A program made the translations under genes and the position numbers. Shown piece after piece: positions 1 through 7,084 of a stretch of DNA of 12,483 bases. How positions within the stretch are numbered: the first letter of the stretch is position 1; every line of letters starts with the position of its first letter. Below the pieces are notes generated by a model. That model made no database searches. It was not told where the DNA came from and was given only the letters and a program-made list of their open reading frames with translations. Source of the DNA: Halieaceae bacterium (GTDB lineage Bacteria > Pseudomonadota > Gammaproteobacteria > Pseudomonadales > Halieaceae). Location: the NCBI GenBank assembly GCA_002705465.1, contig PAGS01000079.1, positions 7,456-19,938 on the forward strand. Direction: 5' to 3'.

Positions 1-522
1 TTGTTGCTCGACCGACCGACAGGAGGCGAGATACGCGTCAATGGCGAACGCACCGCATCTATCCGGGCGCGGTCTGTACCCAGCTACCGCCGTCGCTTTG
101 GGGTGGTGTTTCAAGAGCATCGTTTGCTGTTTGACCGCAGTGTCCACGATAACGTTGCCTTGCCATTGGTGATGGCCGGCTTCTCTCCGAGAGACTCGGC
201 TCGCCGGGTGCGGGCAGCCTTGGACAAGGTTGGCCTGTTAGGGAGCGAGCGAGCGAATCCGGCCACTTTGTCCGGTGGTGAACAGCAGCGAGTGGGGATT
301 GCGAGAGCGGTTGTTGCCCGGCCCGAGTTTCTCATTGCCGACGAACCAACGGGCAACCTTGACCCCCAGCTGTCCGCGGAAATTATGGGGCTCTTTGAAG
401 CCTTTAATCAGGTGGGTGTAACCGTACTGGTGGCGACACATGATTTACCGCTGATCTCGAGAATGCGGCATCGGATTATCACTTTGAATGCCGGCCTTCT
501 CGCCGGCACTGTGGTTACGTAA
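1..522 (+). CDS. ftsE: Cell division ATP-binding protein FtsE (5' partial)
   Basis: ABC-type ATPase of the FtsEX complex, which sits under the inner membrane at the septum and, through FtsX, activates peptidoglycan amidases during division. The 173 visible residues lack the first 45-50 residues of the family, including Walker A, because the window begins inside the gene; the TTG at position 1 is an internal leucine codon, not a start. Visible motifs are the Q-loop (VVFQEHRLL), the ABC signature ([14 protein letters not shown]), Walker B with the D-loop ([11 protein letters not shown]) and the switch histidine (ATHD). The [14 protein letters not shown] stretch is close to E. coli FtsE. The TAA stop shares one base with the ftsX ATG (TAATG), so translation of the pair is probably coupled. 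ftsY would be expected upstream. Confidence 0.96.
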   Translation: MLLDRPTGGEIRVNGERTASIRARSVPSYRRRFGVVFQEHRLLFDRSVHDNVALPLVMAGFSPRDSARRVRAALDKVGLLGSERANPATLSGGEQQRVGIARAVVARPEFLIADEPTGNLDPQLSAEIMGLFEAFNQVGVTVLVATHDLPLISRMRHRIITLNAGLLAGTVVT

Positions 523-1475
523 TGTTCTCGGGACGCGACTCGGCCACTGAACGATGGGGCCCGTTTGCAGCGTGGCGAGCCCAACACCGTATTGCCGCTA
601 CCAGTAGCTGGCAAAGGTTACTGTCGCGACCAGGGGTAACCTGCTTGATCTGGCTCGTTGTTGCGATCTCTTTGGCGTTGCCCGGCGCACTCCTACTGAC
701 ACTGGACAGTGTGCATCGGTTGACAATGGATTTTGATCGTGGGGTTCAGCTATCAGTAATGCTCGAAACGGAGGCAACGCTGGCTGATGTTGAGGCGATT
801 CAGGGTGCTATCACTGCGTGGCCAGAGATTGATTCGGTCACTTTTTTGCACCGTGATGCCGCGCTCTCACAATTTGCTGAGCAGACCCAGCTGTCTTCAG
901 TTCTGTCGTCACTCAATCGAAATCCACTGCCTCATACGTTGCTGGTGGCGCCGGTGATGCCGATGCCACAACAAACCTTTGAGGGTCTTGTTGGAAAGCT
1001 GGCGGATTTGAATAAGGTGGGCAGAGTGGTTGCGAATACCCGCTGGATGGCGCGGTTAGAGCAAGTGCTTCAGGCAGGGTGGCGCTGGGCATGGGCCTTG
1101 GGTATTGCCATGGTGTGTGGCGCGATCCTTGTGCTGGTGAATACCCTTTACCTTGACGTTGATGCGCGCAGAGAGGAGATCCGGGTGGTCAGCCTCATCG
1201 GCGGTTCACCTGCCTTTGTTCGTAGGCCCTTTTTGTACAGCGGGCTGTACTTTGGCGCTGGTGGTGGGGTGCTGGCTACTATTGGCTTGTGGGCCTTCAC
1301 CGCCTGGGTGGCAGGGCCCGTTAACGCCTTATTTCTCCTGTATGACCAGCCCAATCCACTATTGGGCCCCAGCGCCACGTACCCTATCGCGATGGTCAGC
1401 CTGGGCGCCACGGGTGGCTGGTTGGCGGCTCTTTTTGCGACGCAGCGGTATATCACACGCCTAAATACTCATTAA
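522..1475 (+). CDS. ftsX: Cell division protein FtsX
   Basis: Inner-membrane partner of FtsE. The family has a cytoplasmic N-terminus, one membrane helix, a periplasmic domain that contacts an amidase activator (EnvC type), and three further helices. Here 317 residues show this plan: a polar N-terminus of about 38 residues, a helix at about 40-62 (LIWLVVAISLALPGALLL), a soluble periplasmic part at about 63-185, then helices at about 188-210, 238-262 and 287-308. The DARREEIRVVSLIGGSPAFVRRPF stretch between helices 2 and 3 is the family's conserved cytoplasmic loop. The protein is slightly shorter than E. coli FtsX (about 350), mostly at the N-terminus. There is no clear Shine-Dalgarno; the start overlaps the ftsE stop, which suggests coupled translation. 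Confidence 0.95.
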   Translation: MFSGRDSATERWGPFAAWRAQHRIAATSSWQRLLSRPGVTCLIWLVVAISLALPGALLLTLDSVHRLTMDFDRGVQLSVMLETEATLADVEAIQGAITAWPEIDSVTFLHRDAALSQFAEQTQLSSVLSSLNRNPLPHTLLVAPVMPMPQQTFEGLVGKLADLNKVGRVVANTRWMARLEQVLQAGWRWAWALGIAMVCGAILVLVNTLYLDVDARREEIRVVSLIGGSPAFVRRPFLYSGLYFGAGGGVLATIGLWAFTAWVAGPVNALFLLYDQPNPLLGPSATYPIAMVSLGATGGWLAALFATQRYITRLNTH

Positions 1476-1479
1476 GCGA

Positions 1480-1506
1480 TTGAAATACAACATTTTTCAA
1501 TATTTA
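1480..1506 (+). promoter_or_regulatory. Candidate sigma-70-type promoter of rpoH
   Basis: TTGAAA at 1480-1485 and TATTTA at 1501-1506 resemble -35 and -10 boxes, but the spacer is only 15 bp. The -10 box would overlap the left edge of the CIRCE operator, a usual arrangement for HrcA repression. An alternative is TAAAAT at 1528-1533 with TTAGCA at 1504-1509, which would place CIRCE inside the promoter. I cannot decide between them. Confidence 0.35.
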
Positions 1507-1530
1507 GCACTCTCGGTGCGAGAGTGCTAA
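1504..1530 (+). promoter_or_regulatory. CIRCE operator (HrcA binding site) upstream of rpoH
   Basis: The sequence TTAGCACTC, nine bases, then GAGTGCTAA matches the CIRCE consensus at every position of both arms. CIRCE is the operator of the heat-shock repressor HrcA, best known upstream of groESL and hrcA-dnaK operons. Here it lies in the 91-bp gap between ftsX and rpoH, with its right edge 36 nt before the preferred rpoH ATG at 1567. The arms continue to pair outward by one base and inward by three, giving 13-bp perfect arms (1503-1515 and 1519-1531) around GTG. The match is seen directly; regulation of rpoH by HrcA is inferred, since hrcA itself is not in the window. Confidence 0.93.
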
Positions 1531-1553
1531 AATAACAGTCGTCAAAGCCTTCT

Positions 1554-1558
1554 GGAGG
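1554..1558 (+). promoter_or_regulatory. Ribosome binding site of rpoH (decides the start)
   Basis: GGAGG lies 8 nt before ATG 1567 but only 2 nt before the in-frame ATG 1561. The spacing favours initiation at 1567, so the protein would begin MTETQ. Confidence 0.75.
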
Positions 1559-1566
1559 CTATGGTT

Positions 1567-2442
1567 ATGACAGAAACGCAACGCGCACTGGCGCTGCCTA
1601 ATAGCGCCGTGCTCAATATGGCGCCTGGCGCTAACTTGGCTGCCTACGTTCAGGCGGTGAGTGGTATTGCCATTTTGTCAGTGGAGCGAGAGCGTGAGCT
1701 GGCAGAGCGTCTGTACTACGAGGAATGCGTCGATTCGGCGCGGGAGCTGGTGCTGGCACACCTTCGCTTTGTTGTGCATATCGCGAGGAGCTATGCAGGA
1801 TACGGATTGGCAGAGGCAGACCTGATTCAGGAAGGCAATGTTGGCCTGATGAAAGCGGTTAAGCGGTTTGATCCGACAAAAGGGGTTCGGCTGGTGTCCT
1901 TCGCGGTGCACTGGATCAAAGCCGAAATGCATGAATATGTTCTCCGCAACTGGCGTATTGTAAAAGTCGCCACAACCAAGGCGCAGCGAAAGCTGTTCTT
2001 CAATCTGCGCAGCCAGAAAAAATCACTCGAGTGGCTGTCTGCCGAGGAAACTCGCGCGATTGCGGCAGATCTCGGCGTGGACGAAGCGGAGGTGACCCGG
2101 ATGGAGGGCCGCCTGGCAGGCCGCGACATCGCTTTTGATGCGCCAGCAGATGCGGATGAGGACGACGGTTGGCAGGCACCGCAGCATTTTTTGACCGGCG
2201 GGCAGTCGGATCCGAGCGAGTTGGTTGAGGCCGAGAATTTCGCAGAAGAGAGTATGGGCAGGCTCCATCTGGCATTGGGTGATCTGGATGATCGAAGCCG
2301 CGACATTCTAGAGCGCAGATGGTTAGTGGATGATAAATCGACCTTGCACGAATTAGCGGCGGAATATCAAGTATCGGCCGAACGGATCCGACAGTTGGAG
2401 GCCAATGCGCTCAAGAAATTGCGCGTCGCCATGATAGCCTGA
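1567..2442 (+). CDS. rpoH: RNA polymerase heat-shock sigma factor RpoH (sigma-32)
   Basis: Sigma factor that directs RNA polymerase to heat-shock genes. From ATG 1567 it has 291 residues, close to E. coli sigma-32 (284). Region 2 is strongly conserved: HLRFVVHIARSYAGYGL at about 66-82, DLIQEGNVGLMKAV, and VRLVSFAVHWIKAEMHEYVL, the -10 recognition and melting region. The diagnostic RpoH box (QRKLFFNLR) follows at about 140-148. An acidic linker (ADADEDDGW) precedes region 4, whose helix-turn-helix STLHELAAEYQVSAERIRQLE lies near the C-terminus and reads the -35 element. The gene is preceded by a CIRCE operator, so transcription is probably repressed by HrcA, whereas E. coli rpoH is controlled mostly by an RNA thermosensor and by protein turnover. 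The first ATG at 1561 would add two residues but sits too near the GGAGG. Confidence 0.97.
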   Translation: MTETQRALALPNSAVLNMAPGANLAAYVQAVSGIAILSVERERELAERLYYEECVDSARELVLAHLRFVVHIARSYAGYGLAEADLIQEGNVGLMKAVKRFDPTKGVRLVSFAVHWIKAEMHEYVLRNWRIVKVATTKAQRKLFFNLRSQKKSLEWLSAEETRAIAADLGVDEAEVTRMEGRLAGRDIAFDAPADADEDDGWQAPQHFLTGGQSDPSELVEAENFAEESMGRLHLALGDLDDRSRDILERRWLVDDKSTLHELAAEYQVSAERIRQLEANALKKLRVAMIA

Positions 2443-2471
2443 GATCGGGCTCAATCATTCTTAGCCAACCT

Positions 2472-3173
2472 ATGGTAGCCGCTGCAGGCCCTATTTCCAC
2501 CCGTATCCGAAGTTTTGTCATGCGTGCCGGCAGGATGACCGCTGGTCAAGAGCAGGGCTGGCAGCAGGGCTTCCCCCAGTTTGGCCTGACAGTAGCGCAG
2601 GGCGAACTGGACTGGGATAAGACATTTGGCTCACCCGGGCGGCGGGTACTTGAAATCGGGTTTGGAATGGGCGACAGCCTGTTGCAAATGGCTCAGGCCG
2701 AGCCTGAGACGCAGTTTGTAGGGATAGAGGTGCATCGGCCTGGAGTGGGCAGATTGCTGTCGCGGGCTTTGGGTTTGGGTATAAGAAACCTGCGCGTCTA
2801 CGCTGAAGACGCCGTCGACGTGCTGTCGCAATGTGTGGCGCCCGCTTCCCTGAATGCCGTCCATATTTTCTTCCCCGATCCTTGGCATAAAAAACGGCAC
2901 CACAAGCGCCGTTTGATTCAACCCAAATTTATTGGCGATCTGGCTCACCTGATTAGAGGGGACGGGTATGTTCACCTCGCGACCGATTGGACACCCTATG
3001 CGGAGCATATGTTCGACGTGCTGGATGCGGAGCCACTGCTTATCAACGCCGTCGGCTTGCCCCGTAGGGCGGTTGCAAGGCCAGACTACAGACCAGTGAC
3101 CAAGTTCGAGCTTCGTGGCGAGCGTCTAGGACATGCCGTGCAGGACTTGATTTACCTCAGAGCGTCGTCCTAA
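2472..3173 (+). CDS. trmB: tRNA (guanine-N7-)-methyltransferase
   Basis: SAM-dependent enzyme that makes m7G at position 46 of tRNA variable loops. The 233 residues match the E. coli protein (239) along their length: N-terminal RIRSFVMRAGRMTAGQE, the SAM-binding loop VLEIGFGMGDSLLQMA at about 59-74, GIEVHRPGVG, the family signature FFPDPWHKKRHHKRR at about 133-147, ATDWTPYAEHM, and C-terminal RPVTKFELRGERLGH. The ATG at 2472 has no evident Shine-Dalgarno, and no other in-frame start upstream would fit; it may depend on transcription from rpoH, which ends 29 nt earlier. The stop overlaps the convergent hemW stop by 4 nt. In Pseudomonas, mtgA and thiSG lie between rpoH and this gene, as I recall; they are absent here. 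Confidence 0.95.
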   Translation: MVAAAGPISTRIRSFVMRAGRMTAGQEQGWQQGFPQFGLTVAQGELDWDKTFGSPGRRVLEIGFGMGDSLLQMAQAEPETQFVGIEVHRPGVGRLLSRALGLGIRNLRVYAEDAVDVLSQCVAPASLNAVHIFFPDPWHKKRHHKRRLIQPKFIGDLAHLIRGDGYVHLATDWTPYAEHMFDVLDAEPLLINAVGLPRRAVARPDYRPVTKFELRGERLGHAVQDLIYLRASS

Positions 3174-4324
3174 AGAAAGGTCGCTACGGTACTGTCCAAA
3201 AATTGGTAACCCAATTCCGTCGCGACGAACTGCTGCGCAGCTGGGTTCGCTACCCACCCTTTTGAAATCGCTTCATCGGCCGCCGCGACTAAGTCTGCGC
3301 TTTGCAGACCAGTTCGGTCGGTAAAGTCATTCAGGGAGACGCCGCCCTTAAGGCGAAGCGCGTTCATTGCAAACTCACCGATGACAGCTTGTGTCGAGAT
3401 TGTTGTCGTCGCCGGCGGCGCCATGCCAGCCCGCTGATTGAGCTTGAGGTAGTCGTTGGGCAGGCGGGTACGATGTGTTCGCACGATATCGCCAGCTGGT
3501 AGCGTCACTTTGCCATGGGCACCAGCACCCAAGCCCACGTAATCACCAAACTGCCAATAGTTGAGGTTGTGCCGGCTTTCCTCGCCGTCCCGGCTATGCG
3601 CAGAGACTTCATACTGCAGAAATCCTGCGGTTTGGAACATTCCTTCGCCCCGACTTTGAATACGTTCCAACTCGTCCTCGCTAGGCAGAGTTGGGGGCGC
3701 TGACCAGAATCGGGTATTTCGCTCGATCGTCAATTGGTACCAGGAGATATGACCGGCACTGCGCTCAATAGCCTCCGCAACGTCTGCCTCAGCCATCGTG
3801 GCGTTCTGCCCGGGCAAGCCATGCATCAGGTCAATGTTCCATCGATCGAAGCCAGCGGCCGGAATGTGGTCCAGAGCATGCCGGGCCTCATCGCCGCTGT
3901 GTAATCTGCCGAGGCTCTGCAGTGCGTGATCTTGAAAGGTCTGTACGCCAATGCTGAGCCGGTTGACGCCTGCGCGCCGGTATAGTTTAAAGTGCTCGGC
4001 ATCTGCACTATTCGGGTTACTTTCCAGAGTAATTTCAGCTTGCCGTGAGAGGGTGAGTCGGTCGCCAAAGCCCCCGAGTAATTTCGCGATCCACTCGCCG
4101 CCAAACAGGCTCGGGGTTCCGCCACCTATGAAGATCGATTTGATTGGACGGCCGTTGAGCCATTCCAACTGGCTGTCCAAATCACTCAGCAGCGCATCGA
4201 CATAGGGTTGTTGAAGTGCGGGGGAAAACCCCTCGTGGCTATTGAAGTCGCAGTAGGGACACTTTTGTGCGCACCATGGCAGATGCACATAGAGTGCTAG
4301 CGGAATCGATGCCGGCTTGATCAT
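3170..4324 (-). CDS. hemW: Radical SAM family haem chaperone HemW
   Basis: Member of the HemN-like radical SAM family, now regarded as a haem-binding chaperone that delivers haem to membrane targets and not as a coproporphyrinogen oxidase. The 384 residues carry the iron-sulphur motif CX3CX2C (C18, C22, C25 in HLPWCAQKCPYCDF), GGGTPSLF at about 67-74, NRLSIGVQTF, and the HNxxY haem-binding signature (HNLNY at about 252-256), followed by GLGAGAHG. Its ATG overlaps the rdgB TGA (ATGA), so it is the last gene of the yggS-to-hemW run. It meets trmB tail to tail with a 4-nt overlap, leaving no room for a dedicated terminator between them. Confidence 0.95.
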   Translation of the reverse strand: MIKPASIPLALYVHLPWCAQKCPYCDFNSHEGFSPALQQPYVDALLSDLDSQLEWLNGRPIKSIFIGGGTPSLFGGEWIAKLLGGFGDRLTLSRQAEITLESNPNSADAEHFKLYRRAGVNRLSIGVQTFQDHALQSLGRLHSGDEARHALDHIPAAGFDRWNIDLMHGLPGQNATMAEADVAEAIERSAGHISWYQLTIERNTRFWSAPPTLPSEDELERIQSRGEGMFQTAGFLQYEVSAHSRDGEESRHNLNYWQFGDYVGLGAGAHGKVTLPAGDIVRTHRTRLPNDYLKLNQRAGMAPPATTTISTQAVIGEFAMNALRLKGGVSLNDFTDRTGLQSADLVAAADEAISKGWVANPAAQQFVATELGYQFLDSTVATFL

Positions 4325-4917
4325 GCCTGGGCCAGCTTGATCAACCTCATGAGAGCTTTACCTCGATGGCTAATGAGATTTTTTTCCTCTGCGGTCAGCT
4401 CGGCCGCAGGGCGACTCTCGCCATCGGGGATGAACAGCGGATCGTAACCGAAACCGCCATCGCCGCGCGGCGCTGTCGCAATGGATCCTGACCAGCGGCC
4501 CTCGGCAATGAGAGGGCTCGGATCATCGGCATGCTGCAGGATGACCAGTACGGCGATATAAAATGCTGAGCGGTCTGCGCCTGATAGTGGTGCCATGTTT
4601 TCTAACAGCAGCGCATTATTCGCCTGATCGCCATTTCCTGAGTACCTGGCCGAGCGCAACCCGGGGTCGCCGCCCAGTGCGGGCACCACCAGACCAGAGT
4701 CGTCTGCCAGCGCGGCGCAGCCTGTCGCGCGGCAAGCATGCCTTGCCTTTATCAGCGCGTTTTCTACAAAAGTGGCGCCGGTCTCGGCGACCTCTGGCAC
4801 GCCAAGGTCACCCTGAGGCGAGATCTCCCAGTGGTGGCCCAGTATTTCTTTAAACTCGCGGATTTTGCCCTTGTTATGGCTGGCAATGATGAGCCTCGGC
4901 ATGCTTGGCTGCGCCAT
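4321..4917 (-). CDS. rdgB: XTP/dITP diphosphatase (RdgB/HAM1 family)
   Basis: Cytoplasmic pyrophosphatase that removes non-canonical purine triphosphates (dITP, ITP, XTP) from the nucleotide pool. The 198 residues match the usual family length. Visible motifs are the N-terminal IIASHNKGKIREF (about 10-22), TFVENALIKARHA, the catalytic ADDSGLVVPALGG with PG and SARY (about 71-92), GGFGYDPLFIP, and the C-terminal SHRGKALM. An alternative start at the second ATG (MPRLIIAS) would also fit the family, and neither has a good Shine-Dalgarno. It starts 3 nt after the DUF4426 stop and overlaps hemW at ATGA; the rdgB-hemW pair is common in Gammaproteobacteria. Confidence 0.95.
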   Translation of the reverse strand: MAQPSMPRLIIASHNKGKIREFKEILGHHWEISPQGDLGVPEVAETGATFVENALIKARHACRATGCAALADDSGLVVPALGGDPGLRSARYSGNGDQANNALLLENMAPLSGADRSAFYIAVLVILQHADDPSPLIAEGRWSGSIATAPRGDGGFGYDPLFIPDGESRPAAELTAEEKNLISHRGKALMRLIKLAQA

Positions 4918-4920
4918 TTT

Positions 4921-5331
4921 TTAGTCTTGGCGCCAGAGCTGCACTTTGATTTTGTGCTCGAACACAATTTCTGTTCCTTCGGGCTGAAAGTTAAATTCGA
5001 AAAATCGATACTCTCTATCCAGGAATTCAAATGGCACGATGTAGTAGGTGGCGCGGCCTTCGCGGATTTCCTTGATGCGCATGCTTTCGCCCGTGATCAG
5101 GTCCCATGTTCGCCCTTCAATATACATCGGCCGGCCCGCTATCTCTCCAGCCTTCGCGTCGCGGACTGACAGCGTCAGGATGGCTTTATCGGCGCCTCTG
5201 GTGATGCCGTACTCCGCGGCAACCTGTGGTGATAGGAACGTTGTGTAGACAATACTGTGGTGCAACTCGAATTGATCGAAACGGGTGGATTGCTGCCCGA
5301 GGGCCGGCTCTATTGCCAACCCCATCAGCAC
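4921..5331 (-). CDS. DUF4426 family protein, probably periplasmic (start uncertain)
   Basis: Recognised by context and sequence as the small DUF4426 protein usually found between metW and rdgB; no biochemical function is known to me. The mature part has about 120 residues, beginning QQSTRFDQFELHHSIVYTTFL and containing EVAAEYGI-like and GRTWDL segments, ending in a beta-rich region (FEFNFQPEGTEIVFEHKIKVQLW). Upstream lies a signal-peptide-like stretch, LWRLIGLVLMGLAIEPALG. The coordinates use GTG 5331, with ATG 5325 as the only other standard start nearby, but both cut into the hydrophobic core. ACG 5355 would include the full signal peptide; an ATG far upstream at 5592 lies inside metW and is unlikely. 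The stop is 3 nt before rdgB. Confidence 0.75.
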   Translation of the reverse strand: MLMGLAIEPALGQQSTRFDQFELHHSIVYTTFLSPQVAAEYGITRGADKAILTLSVRDAKAGEIAGRPMYIEGRTWDLITGESMRIKEIREGRATYYIVPFEFLDREYRFFEFNFQPEGTEIVFEHKIKVQLWRQD

Positions 5332-5339
5332 GAGCCCGA

Positions 5340-5939
5340 TTAGCCGCCAGAGCGTCGGATACGGTAAATGGCGCTGGTGGCGAAAAGATTGGGGAACCAG
5401 CGGCCCAAAAAGTGCTGTGCGGGACCGGCTATGGTTGCTCTGTCGATAATGTCTATGTGAAGTGCTGAGCACAGTGCGTCGAAGTCCGTAACGGTGCAAA
5501 AGTGAATGTTGGGGGTGTCGTACCAGTGGCGCGGCATGACCCGGGACATTGGCATACGACCTTTGACACCCAAATGCAGCCTGCATGACCAATGGCCAAA
5601 GTTTGGGAACGAGACAATTGCCTCATCTGCAATATCGACCATACGTTGAAGCGCGATATGTGGATGGGTGAGTTCTTGTAGCGCATGGGCCAAAATCACG
5701 ACATCAAATCGGTTGGCAATAACGCAGTGCAGCCCGTCGTTGATGTCTTCCTGAATTACATCCAGCCCTCTGCTGACTGCGGTGACCAAGTTGGCTGGAT
5801 CAATATCCACTCCCACTCCAACAGCGCCCCTCTCCTCGCTCAGACGCGCTAGAAAGGCCCCATCGCCACAGCCCAGGTCCAGCACGCGACTCCCTTCTGG
5901 CACCCAGCTCAAAACTGTATCGAGATCGAGGCGACTCAT
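5340..5939 (-). CDS. metW: Methionine biosynthesis protein MetW
   Basis: Small Rossmann-fold methyltransferase-like protein that is nearly always paired with MetX in Proteobacteria and needed with it for methionine synthesis; its exact chemistry is unclear to me. The 199 residues include the SAM-type loop VLDLGCGDGAFL at about 19-30, GVDIDPANL, and the family signatures VSFPNFGHWSCR, KGRMPMS, WYDTPNIHFCT and DFDALC, ending in WFPNLFATSAIYRI. All of these match Pseudomonas MetW closely. Its ATG overlaps the metX TGA (ATGA), consistent with coupled translation and a complex or shared pathway role. The stop TAA lies inside the signal-peptide coding region of the next gene. Confidence 0.95.
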   Translation of the reverse strand: MSRLDLDTVLSWVPEGSRVLDLGCGDGAFLARLSEERGAVGVGVDIDPANLVTAVSRGLDVIQEDINDGLHCVIANRFDVVILAHALQELTHPHIALQRMVDIADEAIVSFPNFGHWSCRLHLGVKGRMPMSRVMPRHWYDTPNIHFCTVTDFDALCSALHIDIIDRATIAGPAQHFLGRWFPNLFATSAIYRIRRSGG

Positions 5940-7081
5940 GCGGGGCCGACCCTACACATCCATGCACTCAGCAGTGCCTGATAGGTGGGGTTGGGCAGCA
6001 AAAAGCCATCGTGTCCATTATCGGTGTCGATATTGGCATAGGTCACCGGCTTGCCTGCTGCCAGCAGCGCGTCGCGAATTTCGATCGAGCGCTGCGGCGG
6101 AAAGCGCCAGTCGGAACTGAAGGACGCGATTAAAAAATTAGCTTTTGCGACGGAAAGGGCCGCTACCAGGTCATTTTTATATTCCGCTGCTAGGTCAAAA
6201 AGATCCAACGCGCGTGTCATCAAGACATAGGTATTAGCATCAAACTGCGTAGAGAACCGCGCACCCTGATGGCGAAGGTAGCTCTCTACCTGGAACACCC
6301 ACTCACTATTATCGCTGGGCGCGAAGCTTCCCTCGCGGAGCTCTCTGCCAAAACGGTCACTCATGCCATCTGCCGACATGTAGGTGAGGTGCCCGACCAT
6401 CCTCGCCAGAGCCACTCCGCGGGTGGGCAGTTTTCCCTGAGCCAGATAATCGCCTTGGCACCAATCTGGGTCCGACAAAATGGCGTGTCGGGCGATCTCA
6501 TTGAAGGCAATGTTCTGGGCGGTCAGACCGGGCGCTGCAGCCAGCGCAATGCAGTGCTCCACCCAATCGGGGAAATCTACCGCCCACTGCAGCGCTTGCA
6601 TGCCGCCCAAACTGCCGCCGATGACTGCCGCCCAGCGCGGTATATTCAAGTGCTCGGCCAGTCGCTTCTGGCTACGCACCCAGTCTTTGACTTGAGGTTG
6701 AGGGAAGGCCCCGCCCCAAGGCTCGCTAGTCGCTGGGTTGATGGTGTTGGGGCCTGACGAGCCATCGCAGCACCCCAGATTGTTTGAACAAACAACATAT
6801 AAACGATCTGTATCGATGGGTTTGCCCGGTCCAATTGCAAGGTCCCACCAACCGGGCCGGCGATCATCCTGAGAGTGGTAACCGGCCGCGTGATGAGAGC
6901 CGGACAAGGCATGGCAGATCAACACCGCGTTGTCGCCGGCATTGTTGAGCTGACCATAGGTTTCATAGACCAGCTCATGACTGCGCAGCACTGCCCCGCT
7001 GGAGAAGGTAAACGGCTCGTCAAAATGTGCGACTTGAGGTGTCACCAGACCCACACTGCCATCCGAGAGATTCACTGCCAC
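5936..7081 (-). CDS. metX: Homoserine O-acyltransferase MetX
   Basis: Alpha/beta-hydrolase-fold enzyme that activates the homoserine hydroxyl with an acyl group, the first committed step of methionine synthesis. The 381 residues have the nucleophile elbow GGSLGGMQ (Ser157), the acid Asp324 (SSDWRF) and the base His357 (GHDGFL). Other family marks are CHALSGSHHAAGYH, GWWD, GPGKPIDT and QNIAFNEIARHAIL. Homologues in metX-metW operons of Pseudomonas have been reported to use succinyl-CoA, so acetyl versus succinyl specificity is left open. The oxyanion-region motif reads NNLGCCDGSSGP, where I recall NNLGGC in relatives. The start is a GTG (7081), with a second in-frame GTG at 7075; yggT ends 3 nt upstream. 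Confidence 0.94.
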   Translation of the reverse strand: MAVNLSDGSVGLVTPQVAHFDEPFTFSSGAVLRSHELVYETYGQLNNAGDNAVLICHALSGSHHAAGYHSQDDRRPGWWDLAIGPGKPIDTDRLYVVCSNNLGCCDGSSGPNTINPATSEPWGGAFPQPQVKDWVRSQKRLAEHLNIPRWAAVIGGSLGGMQALQWAVDFPDWVEHCIALAAAPGLTAQNIAFNEIARHAILSDPDWCQGDYLAQGKLPTRGVALARMVGHLTYMSADGMSDRFGRELREGSFAPSDNSEWVFQVESYLRHQGARFSTQFDANTYVLMTRALDLFDLAAEYKNDLVAALSVAKANFLIASFSSDWRFPPQRSIEIRDALLAAGKPVTYANIDTDNGHDGFLLPNPTYQALLSAWMCRVGPA

Positions 7082-7084
7082 GCG

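Noticed and set aside
1827..2306. 159-codon open frame on the minus strand inside rpoH
   Set aside because: It is antisense to conserved sigma-factor coding sequence, has low-complexity Ser/Arg/Ala content and no ribosome site that I can support.
5332..5592. A longer DUF4426 gene starting at ATG 5592
   Set aside because: It would lie inside strongly conserved metW in another frame and place a non-hydrophobic, shadow-like sequence before the signal peptide.
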